Below, piece after piece: positions 53,221 to 64,000 of a stretch of 64,000 nt of DNA; within the stretch, counting starts at the first letter, position 1; the number at the start of each line of letters is the position of its first letter. The notes under the pieces were generated by a model that ran no database searches, was not told the DNA's origin, and was given only the letters and a program-made list of their open reading frames with translations. The position numbers and the translations under genes were made by a program. Source of the DNA: Symbiodinium natans (Eukaryota; Sar; Dinophyceae; Suessiales; Symbiodiniaceae); assembly GCA_905221605.1 (NCBI GenBank), contig CAJNDS010000278.1:115314-179313 (forward strand), read 5' to 3'.

Positions 53221-55510
53221 GGCGTTTGGGCAGAGGCTTTGCCGATGACCACTGCGGGCGGACCTTGGTAGGCAAAGCTTGGCAGGGCTATGCGTTGCCT
53301 GAACGGGCCTTGATGCGTAAGAAAGGCAGGCTGAATGGGCATGTTGGCCTGGCGTTCGACAGGCATGACTGCAACCTAGTTCAGCAACAAAGGGCAGTAT
53401 GCCACAAGGCTAAAGTAAGGCGGTAACTGGTGATGTGCAAGAAGTCGACGCCGAGCTTGAAGGGGAAGTACCTGGAGGCAGGGGCAGGTGCCCACGCCCA
53501 CGTGGTTGCCCTACACGGCCTACCCGCACAGGCGCTCATGCCTCAGATCGCCCAGGTCAGGCACCTTTTCTGCCTTAGCAACATACTTGCATGCATCTGG
53601 GCCCACATCAGCCCACAGGATGCCATGACCTACCGCGCAAACATGCCCATCCGCGGATGATGGGCGCTACGACTACGTGTGCACTTGGGACCAGCTGGTC
53701 ATCTGCATGAGGGGAGACTGGCTCTTTTTGCACAGCCTGTCCGAGATGACTACTCTGCGCCTTGTGCTGGCTCCGAACCAGGCCCAGAGGACACCACGCC
53801 CCCCGTCCGTTTCGGGGCCTGCATCGCGCCTCCTACTGCAGAGGCCTCTGCGTCTGGAGCTGTGAGGCACACTCTTCTTGAGCCTCTGGTTTGCCTCTAC
53901 AATGGATGCGCACATGGGCCCCGCCGAGCCCCATCCTGGAGCTATGAGATCCCCTCTTGGAGCCTCCAGCTCAACAACTACAATGGATGAGCCTACGGGC
54001 CCCGCCGCGCACCTTCCAGGTCCCAGCAAACAGTCTAGCCCATGCCTCTCAGCCCAAGAGCCCAGTCTTTCAAACCTGCCCCTGGAATGTCCAGGATTGG
54101 AGTGGCACCGAGGACAGCAGTGACACATGCCCAGATGCCTCGGCGTCCTCAGCACAGGAGCCTTTCGCGCACAGCTTCGCGCTTGCCCAGGTCAGACTGC
54201 CTCATCAGGTCAGGCCACCTGCAACTGCGCCTCTGCAGCATCAGCCTAATAATAGCCCTAAACTGCCTGCCCACCCTAATCCGCCCACACCCTGCCTGGC
54301 CTAAGCCGAAGCCCGCCGCCCCAAGCACTTGCTGGCCAATGCCGGCTCCATGCTGCCTCCGCTGCCCGCAGGCCCCAGGTTCATACAGCACCAAGTCTTC
54401 GTCGTGCCCATGCAGAGCTTTTGCTTCCGCTATCAAAATCGCACATGCCGCCGACAGTGCGCGTTACGCATGCCAGCACTACAACGAGGGGCGGGTCCAG
54501 GAGCTGGGTACACACAAAAAGAGGGGGCGGGGCTGGGTATTGGCTGTGTGAGGTTTCGCAAGGCGGTTTGCATGTCGCATGCGACAGAATGGCGTGTGCA
54601 CCGGCTGGGCATGTGCAAAGGCTAGGCAAGGAGGTGATTGGCAGACCGCCAAGTACCAGCGGGCATCGGCAGCGGACCACCAGTCGATGGCTGGGCAGGC
54701 AGACCGAAACAGCAGGGTTACGGGGCCTGGAGGCTCTAGAAAGCACTAAGAGCGTGGAAGGCAAAGCTGAAGGTCCCACCTAGGGGTTAGGTCAAGGCCA
54801 GCTGTGAGCCAGAGATGCTCCAGCTGTGCAGGGCATGCTTAGGCAAATGGAAAATGGCGGTGCATAATTCGCTTGTGGGAAAACACACGGGAACAAAAAA
54901 CCCGAAGCCTTCAATTCTACTTCTCCTCTTGTCCAATCCACTCCATTCGTCGTACCTCAGTCAATCAGGCTTCACGAATTTCAGACACAACCTTAGCTTT
55001 ACTCAGGGTCAACGCGTGTCGTCTTGGCTATTTGCAATCACAAAACGCTCCTACCAGACTTCAAGCAAATCACACAATCCTACCAAAACTCAATCACTCA
55101 CAGCAGTCACAACAAAATTCTCTTCCTTAACGGGTACGTTCTTAGGCAAAACAATCTACCAGGCTTCTCAAGCGACTTTACAGCAAAAACGAACTTTGTA
55201 CAACCCTACCTTACTTGTAGTCAATAAGCAGGCTTTAAAGCCGAAGCTTCGTTATCATGAAATTTTCAAAGGTCACTTTCTGTACAATATCAAACTGTTA
55301 TGTAAACTACCAAACACATGACTGTTCAATCAAGGGTCTTGACCACACTACAATACAAGCATACAACTGTCGCTCTCGCTCAGCAATCTTTAATGTCACT
55401 TGGGCTGAGCCAATCTTGAGCCTTGAGCCAATGCATCATGGACTTCTCTGTCAGTGTTGCATGTTGTTCATGCAATGGACACATGTGCAGGAAGTAAAGC
55501 TCAATCCCAA
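53220..55510. other. No recognisable gene
   Basis: GC-rich to about 54.8 kb with several overlapping ORFs on both strands (for example 53878-54123, 54381-54779) and an imperfect duplication of a TACAATGGATG...GGGCCCCGCCG segment at about 53900 and 53979. From 54.8 to 55.5 kb it is more AT-rich, with a 168-codon plus-strand ORF (54815-55321). None shows a domain. Confidence 0.45.
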
Positions 55511-56080
55511 CTTAAGCCCCCCCCCCCCCTGAAGCCTCCCTTAAGGCTCCCCCTAAGCCCCTCTTAAGCCCTCTCCTTAAGCCCCCCCCCCTCAAAGCTC
55601 CCCTTGAAGCCTCCCTTTAAGCCCCCTTTAAGCCCCCCTGTTGGCCCCTTTTACCCCTTTAAAGCTCTCTCAGCTCAGAGCCCTCTTTGGGTCCCTCCGT
55701 CTCAAGGGGCTTAAAGGGGGGAGAGCTTTAAGCTCCTCTTTTCAAGTCTCTCTTTTTGAAGCCCCCTTAAAGGCTTCTCCAAGCTTCCCTCCAAAACCGC
55801 CAAGCCTCGCTCTTGCTGGCCTTCGACGGAGAGTTAAGGAGCAGTTTAAAAGGTCTGATACTTTCTTAGATCTTTTGTAAAGGGTTGAGGCAGCAGTTTA
55901 AGAGGTCTAATCTTGCTGGTCTTTTGTGGAGGGTTTGGTTAGCAGTTCAAAACTGAGAAGCTAAACCTGCAACTACAGTGGAGAATTTGGACAGCAGTTC
56001 AAAAAGGCCGAGCATTGTGTTTGCAATGGATTGCATTCTTCAGCCTCCAATTGCTTCAGCCGGGCAAACTTGCGTGGAAG
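55510..56080 (+). repeat. Left arm of large inverted repeat
   Basis: C-rich TTAAGCCCCC tract (55515-55640) followed by tandem units with GGGTTTGG..AGCAGTTTAAGAGGTCT and TGCTGGTCTTTTGTGGAGG. Reverse-complement counterparts lie at 63440-64000 in mirrored order. The CGGGCAAACTTGCGTGGAAGC segment at about 56060 also has a reverse-complement relative near 63207-63227. Confidence 0.75.
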
Positions 56081-56683
56081 CTGCAGGTCGTTGTTGTTTT
56101 TTCCTGTGGAAAGAAGTCACGCTTCACGGTGGAGGCATTTAAGCGTGTTGCGCCTGCCCGGAGCTTAAGTTGCCACGCGCTCAACGAAGAAGAAGAAGAT
56201 ACAGGGAAAGGCCGATGCCAGCGAAAGCCTTGTGAACGTCAGTTCGTCTTCTCCATTGAAGTGTACGTGAGGTTTAAATGGTTGGGAGCGTTCACGTGGC
56301 TTGCACGCAACATCATCTTCGAGCCTCAGACTTTGCTGAAGGCTTCCAAGCCTTTGGAGGCCGGTCCGAGGCCTCCTCCAGTTGAACAGGGCGTGATTTT
56401 GTTTGCTTGCCCGCTGGAGACCGACATCAGCTTGCAATGTCACGCAGAGGGCTTCTCTCAGGACTTTCGCATGCCCGTCGAAATCTTTGAAAGCTCAGGA
56501 TCATCGAGGACTTATTTGAGGCCCGTCGAGAAGTCTGAAGTTAAAGCTTGCGGCAGCAAGAATAGCTTTTGCAGGATCATCTTAAGCGGTCAACCCCCCT
56601 TCGAGGTCCGTCGTGATGTTTTGAATAGAGTGAGAATGAAGAGGACTTGGAGCCAGCTGCGGCTTAAAATTCTTTTCACGTGA
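56015..56683 (+). CDS. Possible ORF of the 1.52 kb unit, unknown
   Basis: 222 codons in copy 1. Later copies have one extra T (near 57795) that shifts the frame, leaving 150-169-codon ORFs starting MNVSSSSPLKC and sharing the last 140 or so residues (KSEVKACGSKNSFCRIILSG). Copy 4 carries a further local frame change. No domain was recognised. The minus strand is also widely open (up to 280 codons at 56676-57518), so coding status is doubtful. Confidence 0.3.
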   Translation: MCLQWIAFFSLQLLQPGKLAWKLQVVVVFSCGKKSRFTVEAFKRVAPARSLSCHALNEEEEDTGKGRCQRKPCERQFVFSIEVYVRFKWLGAFTWLARNIIFEPQTLLKASKPLEAGPRPPPVEQGVILFACPLETDISLQCHAEGFSQDFRMPVEIFESSGSSRTYLRPVEKSEVKACGSKNSFCRIILSGQPPFEVRRDVLNRVRMKRTWSQLRLKILFT

Positions 56684-56805
56684 AAGAAGAGAGGCAGCCA
56701 GGGTTCGTCCGGGCTCGAGGCCTTGCGGGGACCCCTTTAATAGTATTATAAGCCCCGGTCCCCGAGGCCTCGTAATCTTTCAAGCTAAAGGGGTTTTTGG
56801 GATTT

Positions 56806-56960
56806 TGTGGAGGCCTCGCGAGGCCTCGAAAGGCCTCGAAACCCCATGAGTGAGGCCTCGGGAGGCCTCGGAAGGCTTCGAAACCCCATGAGTGAGGCCT
56901 CGGGAGGCCTCGGAAGGCCTCGAACCCCGCAGGGCGAGGCCTCAGAGGCCTTGCAATATC
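56806..56960. repeat. GAGGCCTCG palindromic short repeats
   Basis: Many AGGCCT-centred copies of GAGGCCTCG with two about 41-base units starting CCCCATGAGTGAGGCCTCGG. Recurs in each 1.52 kb copy (about 58335, 59860, 61380) with small length changes. Confidence 0.9.
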
Positions 56961-57203
56961 GCGTACACATGTTTGCAAAAGTTGCCAGTTTGCGCGAGTC
57001 CAAATCTGGGGTCGAAAAGTCTCAACAATTCTGGCTTCGCGTGCGTGGGCCTCCCCTGTGCACGTTTCTCTCATGTTGACCAGATCGCTCACTTCCACAA
57101 GAAAGCTGCCTGCGGAGGTCGTGGTTCTCAGTTTTCCGCTTTGAGCGCTTGTCTGTTGGGCCCCGATGAAAAGCGCGAGATTGAGCCTAAAAATAGAAGA
57201 ATT

Positions 57204-57252
57204 CGCGACCCCAAAATTGGGGCCGCCAGGCGGACTCAATTTTGGGGTCGCG
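57204..57252. repeat. 15 bp perfect stem palindrome
   Basis: CGCGACCCCAAAATT (57204-57218) pairs with AATTTTGGGGTCGCG (57238-57252) around a 19-base loop that itself contains CCGCC-A-GGCGG. Repeated at 58724-58772. In copy 3 (60249-60297) one change turns an A-T pair into a G-T pair, which keeps the stem. Confidence 0.95.
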
Positions 57253-57307
57253 GTTGCACAACCCCCGTATTTGGTTCCAAGTTGTACTGCAGGAACTTGG
57301 CCCATTT

Positions 57308-57331
57308 CGCGGCCCCATTTTTGGGGCCGCG
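57308..57331. repeat. 10 bp stem, 4-base loop hairpin
   Basis: CGCGGCCCCA / TGGGGCCGCG around TTTT. Present in copies 1-3 (also 58828-58851 and about 60354-60377). Confidence 0.95.
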
Positions 57332-60300
57332 AGACGGCCCCGTTTTTTGGCCCCGAATTTGCGCCCGTGCAACCGGCTCTCGTTGGCTGCGCCCCTGCCC
57401 TTGTTCCAGAAACTTTGGGCAGCGTCGTGGTGAGCGCACGGGGGGGCTTGTCCGAAGCAGCTGCGTGCGCGTCTTTATAATGTTGCAGTGAGGCAGAACT
57501 GCAACTGTGGAGGCCCATGCTGGCGAAGCCAGAATTGCTTGTGTTTTGCGGGCTTGAAAGTGGGGTCGCCCGACAGCCCCGTAACTTGGGCTTCGTCCTG
57601 GCGCTGAGCTGCAGGTCGTTGTTGTTTTTTCCTGTGGAAAGGAGTCACGCTTCACGGTGGAGGCATTTAAGCGTGTTGCGCCTGCCCGGAGCTTAAGTTG
57701 CCACGCGCCCAACGAAGAAGAAGATATAGGGAAAGGCCGATGCCAGCGAAAGCCTTGTGAACGTCAGTTCGTCTTCTCCATTGAAGTGCACGTTGAGGTT
57801 TAAATGGTTGGGAGCGTTCACTTGGCTTACACGCAACATCATCTTCGAGCCTCAGACTTTGCTGAAGGCTTCCAAGCCTTTGGAGGCCGGTCCGAGGCCT
57901 CCTCCAGTTGAACAGGGCGTGATTTTGTTTGCTTGCCCGCTGGAGACCGACATCAGCTTGCAATGTCACGCAGAGGGCTTCTCTCAGGACTTTCGCATGC
58001 CCGTCGAAATCTTTGAAAGCTCAGGATCATCGAGGACTTATTTGAGGCCCGTCGAGAAGTCTGAAGTTAAAGCTTGCGGCAGCAAGAATAGCTTTTGCAG
58101 GATCATCTTAAGCGGTCAACCCCCCTTCGAGGTCCGTCGTGATGTTTTGAATAGAGTGAGAATGAAGAGGACTTGGAGCCAGCTGCGGCTTAAAATTCTT
58201 TTCACGTGAAAGAAGAGAGGCAGCCAGGGTTCGTCCGGGCTCGAGGCCTTGCGGGGACCCCTTTAATAGTATTATAAGCCCCGGTCCCCGAGGCCTCGTA
58301 ATCTTTCAAGCTAAAGGGGTTTTGGGATTTTGTGGAGGCCTCGCGAGGCCTCGAAAGGCCTCGAAACCCCATGAGTGAGGCCTCGGGAGGCCTCGGAAGG
58401 CCTCCCCATGAGTGAGGCCTCGGGAGGCCTCGGAAGGCCTCGAACCCCGCAGGGTGAGGCCTCAGAGGCCTTGCAATATCGCGTACACATGTTTGCAAAA
58501 GTTGCCAGTTTGCGCGAGTCCAAATCTGGGGTCGAAAAATCTCAACAATTCTGGCTTCGCGTGCGTGGGCCTCCCCTGTGCACGTTTCTCTCATGTTGAC
58601 CAGATCGCTCACTTCCACAAGAAAGCTGCCTGCGGAGGTCGTGGTTCTCAGTTTTCCGCTTTGAGCGCTTGTCTGTTGGGCCCCGATGAAAAGCGCGAGA
58701 TTGAGCCTAAAAATAGAAGAATTCGCGACCCCAAAATTGGGGCCGCCAGGCGGACTCAATTTTGGGGTCGCGGTTGCACAACCCCCGTATTTGGTTCCAA
58801 GTTGTACTGCAGGAACTTGGCCCATTTCGCGGCCCCATTTTTGGGGCCGCGAGACGGCCCCGTTTTTTGGCCCCGAATTTGCGCCCGTGCAACCGGCTCT
58901 CGTTGGCTGCGCCCCTGCCCTTGTTCCAGAAACTTTGGGCAGCGTCGTGGTGAGCGCACGGGGGGGCTTGTCCGAAGCAGCTGCGTGCGCGTCTTTATAA
59001 TGTTGCAGTGAGGCAGAACTGCAACTGTGGAGGCCCATGCTGGCGAAGCCAGAATTGCTTGTGTTTTGCGGGCTTGAAAGTGGGGTCGCCCGACAGCCCC
59101 GTAACTTGGGCTTCGTCCTGGCGCTGAGCTGCAGGTCGTTGTTGTTTTTTCCTGTGGAAAGGAGTCACGCTTCACGGTGGAGGCATTTAAGCGTGTTGCG
59201 CCTGCCCGGAGCTTAAGTTGCCACGCGCCCAACGAAGAAGAAGATATAGGGAAAGGCCGATGCCAGCGAAAGCCTTGTGAACGTCAGTTCGTCTTCTCCA
59301 TTGAAGTGCACGTTGAGGTTTAAATGGTTGGGAGCGTTCACTTGGCTTACACGCAACATCATCTTCGAGCCTCAGACTTTGCTGAAGGCTTCCAAGCCTT
59401 TGGAGGCCGGTCCGAGGCCTCCTCCAGTTGAACAGGGCGTGATTTTGTTTGCTTGCCCGCTGGAGACCGACATCAGCTTGCAATGTCACGCAGAGTACTT
59501 CTCTCAGGACTTTCGCGTGCCCGTCGAAATCTTTGAAAGCTCAGGATCATCGAGGACTTATTTGAGGCCCGTCGAGAAGTCTGAAGTTAAAGCTTGCGGC
59601 AGCAAGAATAGCTTTTGCAGGATCATCTTAAGCGGTCGAGGCCCCTTCGAGGTCCGTCGTGATGTTTTGAATAGAGTGAGAATGAAGAGGACTTGGAGCC
59701 AGCTGCGGCTTAAAATTCTTTTCACGGGAAAGAAGAGAGACAACCAGGGTTCGTCCGGGCTCGAGGCCTTGCGGGGACCCCTTTAATAGTATTATAAGCC
59801 CCGGTCCCCGAGGCCTCGTAATCTTTCAAGCTAAAGGGGTTTTGGGATTTTGTGGAGGCCTCGCGAGGCCTCAAAAGGCCTCGAAACCCCATGAGTGAGG
59901 CCTCGGGAGGCCTCGGAAGGCCTCGAAACCCCATGAGTGAGGCCTCGGGAGGCCTCGGAAGGCCTCGAACCCCGCAGGGTGAGGCCTCAGAGGCCTTGCA
60001 ATATCGCGTACACATGTTTGCAAAAGTTGCCAGTTTGCGCGAGTCCAAATCTGGGGTCGAAAAATCTCAACAATTCTGGCTTCGCGTGCGTGGGCCTCCC
60101 CTGTGCACGTTTCTCTCATGTTGACCAGATCGCTCACTTCCACAAGAAAGCTGCCTGCGGAGGTCGTGGTTCTCAGTTTTCCGCTTTGAGCGCTTGTCTG
60201 TGGGCCCCGAGTAAAAAGCGCGAGATTGAACCTAAAAATAGAAGAATTCGCGGCCCCAAAATTGGGGCCGCCAGGCGGACTCAATTTTGGGGTCGCGGTT

Positions 60301-62055
60301 TCACAACCCCCGTATTTAGTTCCAAGTTGTACTGCAGGAACTGGGCCCATTTCGCGGCCCCATTTTTGGGGCCGCGAGACGGCCCCGTTTTTTGGCCCCG
60401 AATTTGCGCCCGTGCAACCGGCTCTCGTTGGCTGCGCCCCTGCCCTTGTTCCAGTAACTTTGGGCAGCGTCGTGGTGAGCGCACGGGGGGGCTGGTCCGA
60501 AGCAGCAGCGTGCGCGTCTTCAAAATGTTGCAGTGAGGCAGAACTGCAACTGCGGAGGCCCATGCTGGCGAAGCCAGAATTGCTTGTGTTTTGCGGGCTT
60601 GAAAGTGGGGTCGCCCGACAGCCCCGTAACTTGGGCTTCGTCCTGGCGCTGAGCTGCAGGTCGTTGTTGTTTTTTCCTGTGGAAAGGAGTCACGCTTCAC
60701 GGTGGAGGCATTTAAGCGTGTTGCGCCTGCCCGGAGCTTAAGTTGCCACGCGCCCAACGAAGAAGAAGATATAGGGAAAGGCCGATGCCAGCGAAAGCCT
60801 TGTGAACGTCAGTTCGTCTTCTCCATTGAAGTGCACGTTGAGGTTTAAATGGTTGGGAGCGTTCACGTGGCTTACACGCAACATCATCTTCGAGCCTCAG
60901 ACTTTGCTGAAGGCTTCCAAGCCTTTGGAGGCCGGTCCGAGGCCTCCTCCAGTTGAACAGGGCGTGATTTTGTTTTGCTTGCCCGCTGGAGACCGACATC
61001 AGCTTGCAATGTCACGCAGAGGGCTTCTCTCAGGACTTTCGCATGCCCGTCGAAATCTTGAAAGCTCAGGATCATCGAGGACTTATTTGAGGCCCGTCGA
61101 GAAGTCTGAAGTTAAAGCTTGCGGCAGCAAGAATAGCTTTTGCAGGATCATCTTAAGCGGTCAACCCCCCTTCGAGGTCCGTCGTGATGTTTTGAATAGA
61201 GTGAGAATGAAGAGGACTTGGAGCCAGCTGCGGCTTAAAATTCTTTTCACGTGAAAGAAGAGAGGCAGCCAGGGTTCGTCCGGGCTCGAGGCCTTGCGGG
61301 GACCCCTTTAATAGTATTATAAGCCCCGGTCCCCGAGGCCTCGTAATCTTTCAAGCTAAAGGGGTTTTTGGGATGTTGTGGAGGCCTCGCGAGGCCTCGA
61401 AAGGCCTCGAAACCCCATGAGTGAGTGAGGCCTCGGGAGGCCTCGGAAGGCTTCGAAACCCCATGAGTGAGGCCTCGGGAGGCCTCGGAAGGCCTCGAAC
61501 CCCGCAGGGCGAGGCCTCAGAGGCCTTGCAATATCGCGTACACATGTTTGCAAAAGTTGCCAGTTTGCGCGAGTCCAAATCTGGGGTCGAAAAGTCTCAA
61601 CAATTCTGGCTTCGCGTGCGTGGGCCTCCCCTGAAATGCACTTTCTTGTGGAAACCTAAGTTCCGATTGCAATTTTTTTCACTGTCTTTTCTGGTCAATC
61701 GGCAGCTTACCGGACTGACAGCACTCACCAAAACACTTGCTGAACGATCTGTTTGTGTTTTAGTTCAGGGTTTCTCGAAACTCTCTCTTTCTTCTGAAGC
61801 TTGCAACTCAACCGAGAAATCATTTCGACAAAAACAAAGAAAACATTGAGCAGAAAGCAAGAGAAAAGTTCTGTTCAGACGGGTTCTTTCCAGTGTTTTC
61901 TCGATTTCTCCAAAGTTCAAAAAGAAAAACCAATGTTTTTGCAGTTCTTGCAACATTGAAAAAAAAACAATCACACTGACCTTCTCATTCATGGCCAGAA
62001 CGACTTGAGAGTCGCCCAGCCTCGATTTCCATTCCATTCGACTTTTTTGACAAAG

Positions 62056-62290
62056 CCTCGATTGCGTTCTTGTCTTGAAATGGCCAAACAGAAATTCAAG
62101 GCACACTGAAATTTGACAGAAGATTGAGCAGAAGAAACTCTGCTTTCTTTCACGCTGGGTGCCCTAAGCCTTGATTGCGTTCTCTTGTCTTTGATTTTCC
62201 GAAATGGCCAAACAGAAATTCAAGACACACTGAAATTTGACAGAAGATTGAGCAGAAGAAACTCTGCTTTCTTTCAGGCTGGGTGCTCTC
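62056..62290. repeat. 113-base tandem duplication
   Basis: Both copies carry ATTGCGTTCT, ATGGCCAAACAGAAATTCAA and TTTGACAGAAGATTGAGCAG. The copies begin at about 62061 and 62174. Confidence 0.92.
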
Positions 62291-62555
62291 AATTCTTTTT
62301 CTTTTGTTTTTTGGTTGCGTGTTGCAATTCTCCCTGGATTCAGCACCATTCAACAAATTTTCAAAATTTATAAAGTTCCGAAAATGTTGGAGACCCTTAA
62401 AATCAACACGTTAAATTTGTTGAATTTACTCCGGTGTTTTGCTCGCTTCGCTTGCACTCATTCACATTCTGGTAATACACTTTGCAATTTTCAAGTGGTT
62501 TGGCTTGGGCGTCGCAATCTTAACGAATCGTCTCGTCCTGCAGTTGATTTCTGTC

Positions 62556-62645
62556 CAAACGGCACTGTCAGAGGCTTTTAGAAACACTTGTTTCAAAGCA
62601 TTGAACTTTTCCAAGCTGCAGTTTCCACCGATGTTGACTCTGCAC
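62556..62645 (+). repeat. Dispersed repeat, inverted copy of 52961-53052
   Basis: See the partner at 52961-53052. The shared translated core is NTCFKALNFSKLQF on opposite strands. Confidence 0.85.
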
Positions 62646-62775
62646 CTTCTTTTCTACCAAAACCTGGAGAATCTGAAACCCAAGATGAAGGGCAGCAAAA
62701 TTGATCGAAAAGGTAGGGAAGCTCCAGTGACCTCCACAGTACTTTATCTTGAATATGAGAGAGAAGGATTTCTTC

Positions 62776-62901
62776 TTTTTTGGATTTCGTTCTTCTTCGA
62801 AACTAGAGAAGTGAGACTCTAACATTTGAAAATCGAGAAGGATTGTTAAGAGAAATGAATGTTAGAGTCTTACTCTGGTTTCGAAGAATAAAATCCAAAA
62901 A
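62776..62901. repeat. Large imperfect hairpin
   Basis: Arm 62776-62826 (TTTTTGGATTTCGTTCTTCT ... GACTCTAACATT) is the near reverse complement of 62858-62901 (AATGTTAGAGTC ... ATCCAAAAA). Each arm is about 45 bases with a loop of about 31 bases. Confidence 0.9.
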
Positions 62902-63162
62902 CAACACAAAATGTACAAAAAGATTTAAAGGGATTTAGAACACATTCCCTTCTTTCGCTTGTGTGTTTCAAGTTACTTCTTGGTTTTAAAATAATGAAAT
63001 TCCAAAAAAAATACAAAAATATAACAAGAGTTGAGGGGAGCGGAATTTGGATAAATTCCTTTCTTCCAATCTTGTTTTGTTTTTTGCTTGCTCTTCTTTT
63101 GTTTTTTGTGTTTATTAATCGAGTTTCAAGAAGCAGAGAGTGCAGTGACGTGGCGCGATTAA

Positions 63163-63390
63163 GCCAAGAACCCCATGTCTTGTTTTGGAGATGATTTATA
63201 TGCTTCCACGCAAGCTTGCCGGGCAGAAAAAAGCGGAGGTTAAAGTCCATTTGCAGAGCAGTAACGTTGCGGGGCCAAGAACCCCATGGTTTTGTTTTGT
63301 TTTAAACATAATTTATATGCTTCAACAAATTTGCCCGCTTAAACAAGCGGAGGGGTTGGAAGACGCAGCATCCCACCCATGTGCAAACAC
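63163..63390. repeat. About 115-base tandem duplication
   Basis: CCAAGAACCCCATG, ATTTATATGCTTC and AAGCGGAGG occur in the same order at about 63165 and 63280. Confidence 0.8.
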
Positions 63391-63439
63391 AATGCTTGCA
63401 TTAGGCTTTTTAAATCCTCCACTAAATGTCGAGCAGGTA

Positions 63440-64000
63440 TTCTCTTAGACGTCTTAAACTACTGCCCTCCACAAAAGGCCCAGCGAGAATTCGGCCTCTT
63501 AAACTGCTGCCCAAATCTTCCACAGAAGGCCCAGCAAGTATTACGCCTTTCAAGCAGCTGCCCAAACCCTCCACAAAGGCCCAGCAAGTATCAGGCTTGA
63601 ACTGCTGCCTAAACTCTCTGCAGAAGGCCCAGCAAGTATTACGCCTTTTAAACTGTTGCCCAAGGCAAGTATTAGGCCTCTTAAACTGCTGCCCAAACCC
63701 TCCGCAGAAGCCCAGCAAGTATTACGCCTCTTAAATTGCTGCCCAGAGGCCCAGCAAGTATTCGGCCTCTTAAACTGCTGCCTAAACCCTCCACAGAGGG
63801 GGGGGCTTGGTTGCGGCTTCAGGGGGGAGCTTCAGGGGGGAGCTTTAGGGGGGGCTTTAAGGGGGCTTAAAAAGAGGGGCTTAAAGGGGGGGCTTTAAGC
63901 CCCTTAAAACGGGGGGGCCTTAAAGGTGGGCTTTAAGGGGGCTTTAAAGGGGGGCTTAAAGGGGGGCTTAAAGGGGGTTTTAAAGGGGGGCTTCAAGGCG
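63440..64000 (-). repeat. Right arm of large inverted repeat
   Basis: Tandem units of roughly 50-60 bases (CCTCTTAAACTGCTGCCCAA and AGGCCCAGCAAGTATTA) to about 63800, then a G-rich GGGGGGCTTAAAG tract to the window end. Reverse complement in order and sequence to 55510-56010. The element or block may continue beyond the window. Confidence 0.8.

Larger units (their letters stand above)
56081..61633. repeat. Tandem array of a 1.52 kb unit, 3.6 copies
   Basis: Copies start at the same CTGCAGGTCG: 56081, 57609, 59129 and 60654; the last stops at about 61633. Spacings are 1528, 1520 and 1525. Copies 2 and 3 are almost identical. Each contains GAGGCCTCG-rich short repeats, GC-rich palindromes and a plus-strand open frame. 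Array structure is certain; function is unknown. Confidence 0.97.
61634..63160. other. AT-richer unique sequence, no gene
   Basis: Starts exactly where copy 4 of the array breaks off. Contains the 113-base duplication and the large hairpin listed separately. ORFs here (for example 61765-62106 minus, 62439-62822 plus) show no domain. Confidence 0.5.

Noticed and set aside
43500-53400. LTRs flanking the Copia element
   Set aside because: I compared the sequence beyond both ends of the polyprotein and found no matching direct repeat. Short or diverged LTRs cannot be excluded.
56676-57518. 280-codon minus-strand ORF in the 1.52 kb unit and its copies
   Set aside because: It runs through palindromes and GAGGCCTCG repeats and is open because of composition. 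No protein features are visible.

Overview
The window looks like nuclear DNA of a dinoflagellate. Five things point that way: pervasive TTTAGGG/CCCTAAA (plant/alveolate-type telomere) sequence; a gene cut into roughly 30-110 bp exons whose introns start with GT, GC or GA and end in AG; a Copia polyprotein with a methyltransferase-like tail; 22-residue 'FNQSLENV' leucine-rich repeats; and very heavy loading with retroelements and tandem repeats. No rRNA, tRNA or CRISPR was recognised. The species cannot be told from the sequence.

Region 1-35 kb is one intron-rich gene landscape. I could thread a minus-strand serine/threonine protein kinase (CDPK/CaMK-like fold) through 22 short exons between about 29.0 and 9.2 kb. 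Almost all neighbouring exons join in phase and the peptides run in order through the kinase subdomains: Gly-loop, AIK lysine, alpha-C, HPNIV, hinge, HRD, DFK (normally DFG), GTPYY, the D-M-W helix and the C-lobe. One activation-segment junction remains unresolved. Further coding-like islands continue to about 1.9 kb. The threaded introns are built alike: G-rich TTTAGGG-like sequence after the donor and C-rich CCCTAAA-like sequence before the acceptor, so each could fold back on itself and bring its two splice sites together. This is the most unusual signal in the window.

Two mobile or foreign pieces sit inside kinase introns. One is a 6.2 kb Penelope-like element (13144-19365, minus strand) with 429 bp direct terminal repeats differing at one base. 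It carries a first ORF of unknown function and a second ORF with an N-terminal GIY-YIG nuclease, a CxC motif and a reverse transcriptase, the permuted layout described for Naiad/Chlamys elements. The other is a 357-codon intronless ORF of unknown function (25342-26415).

Region 35-44 kb is repeat-dominated: a compound microsatellite, a roughly 80 bp satellite (38.1-40.2 kb) and a decayed leucine-rich-repeat array (about 41.0-43.5 kb, minus). Region 44.1-52.9 kb holds a Copia-type element (minus) with gag zinc knuckle, protease, integrase, reverse transcriptase, RNase H and a C-terminal Rossmann/methyltransferase-like domain. A separate 572-codon ORF lies in another frame between protease and integrase. 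Region 53-55.5 kb has no recognisable gene. Region 55.5-64 kb is bounded by inverted C-rich/G-rich repeat arms and contains 3.6 tandem copies of a roughly 1.52 kb unit with strong palindromes, followed by AT-richer sequence with short duplications and a large hairpin.
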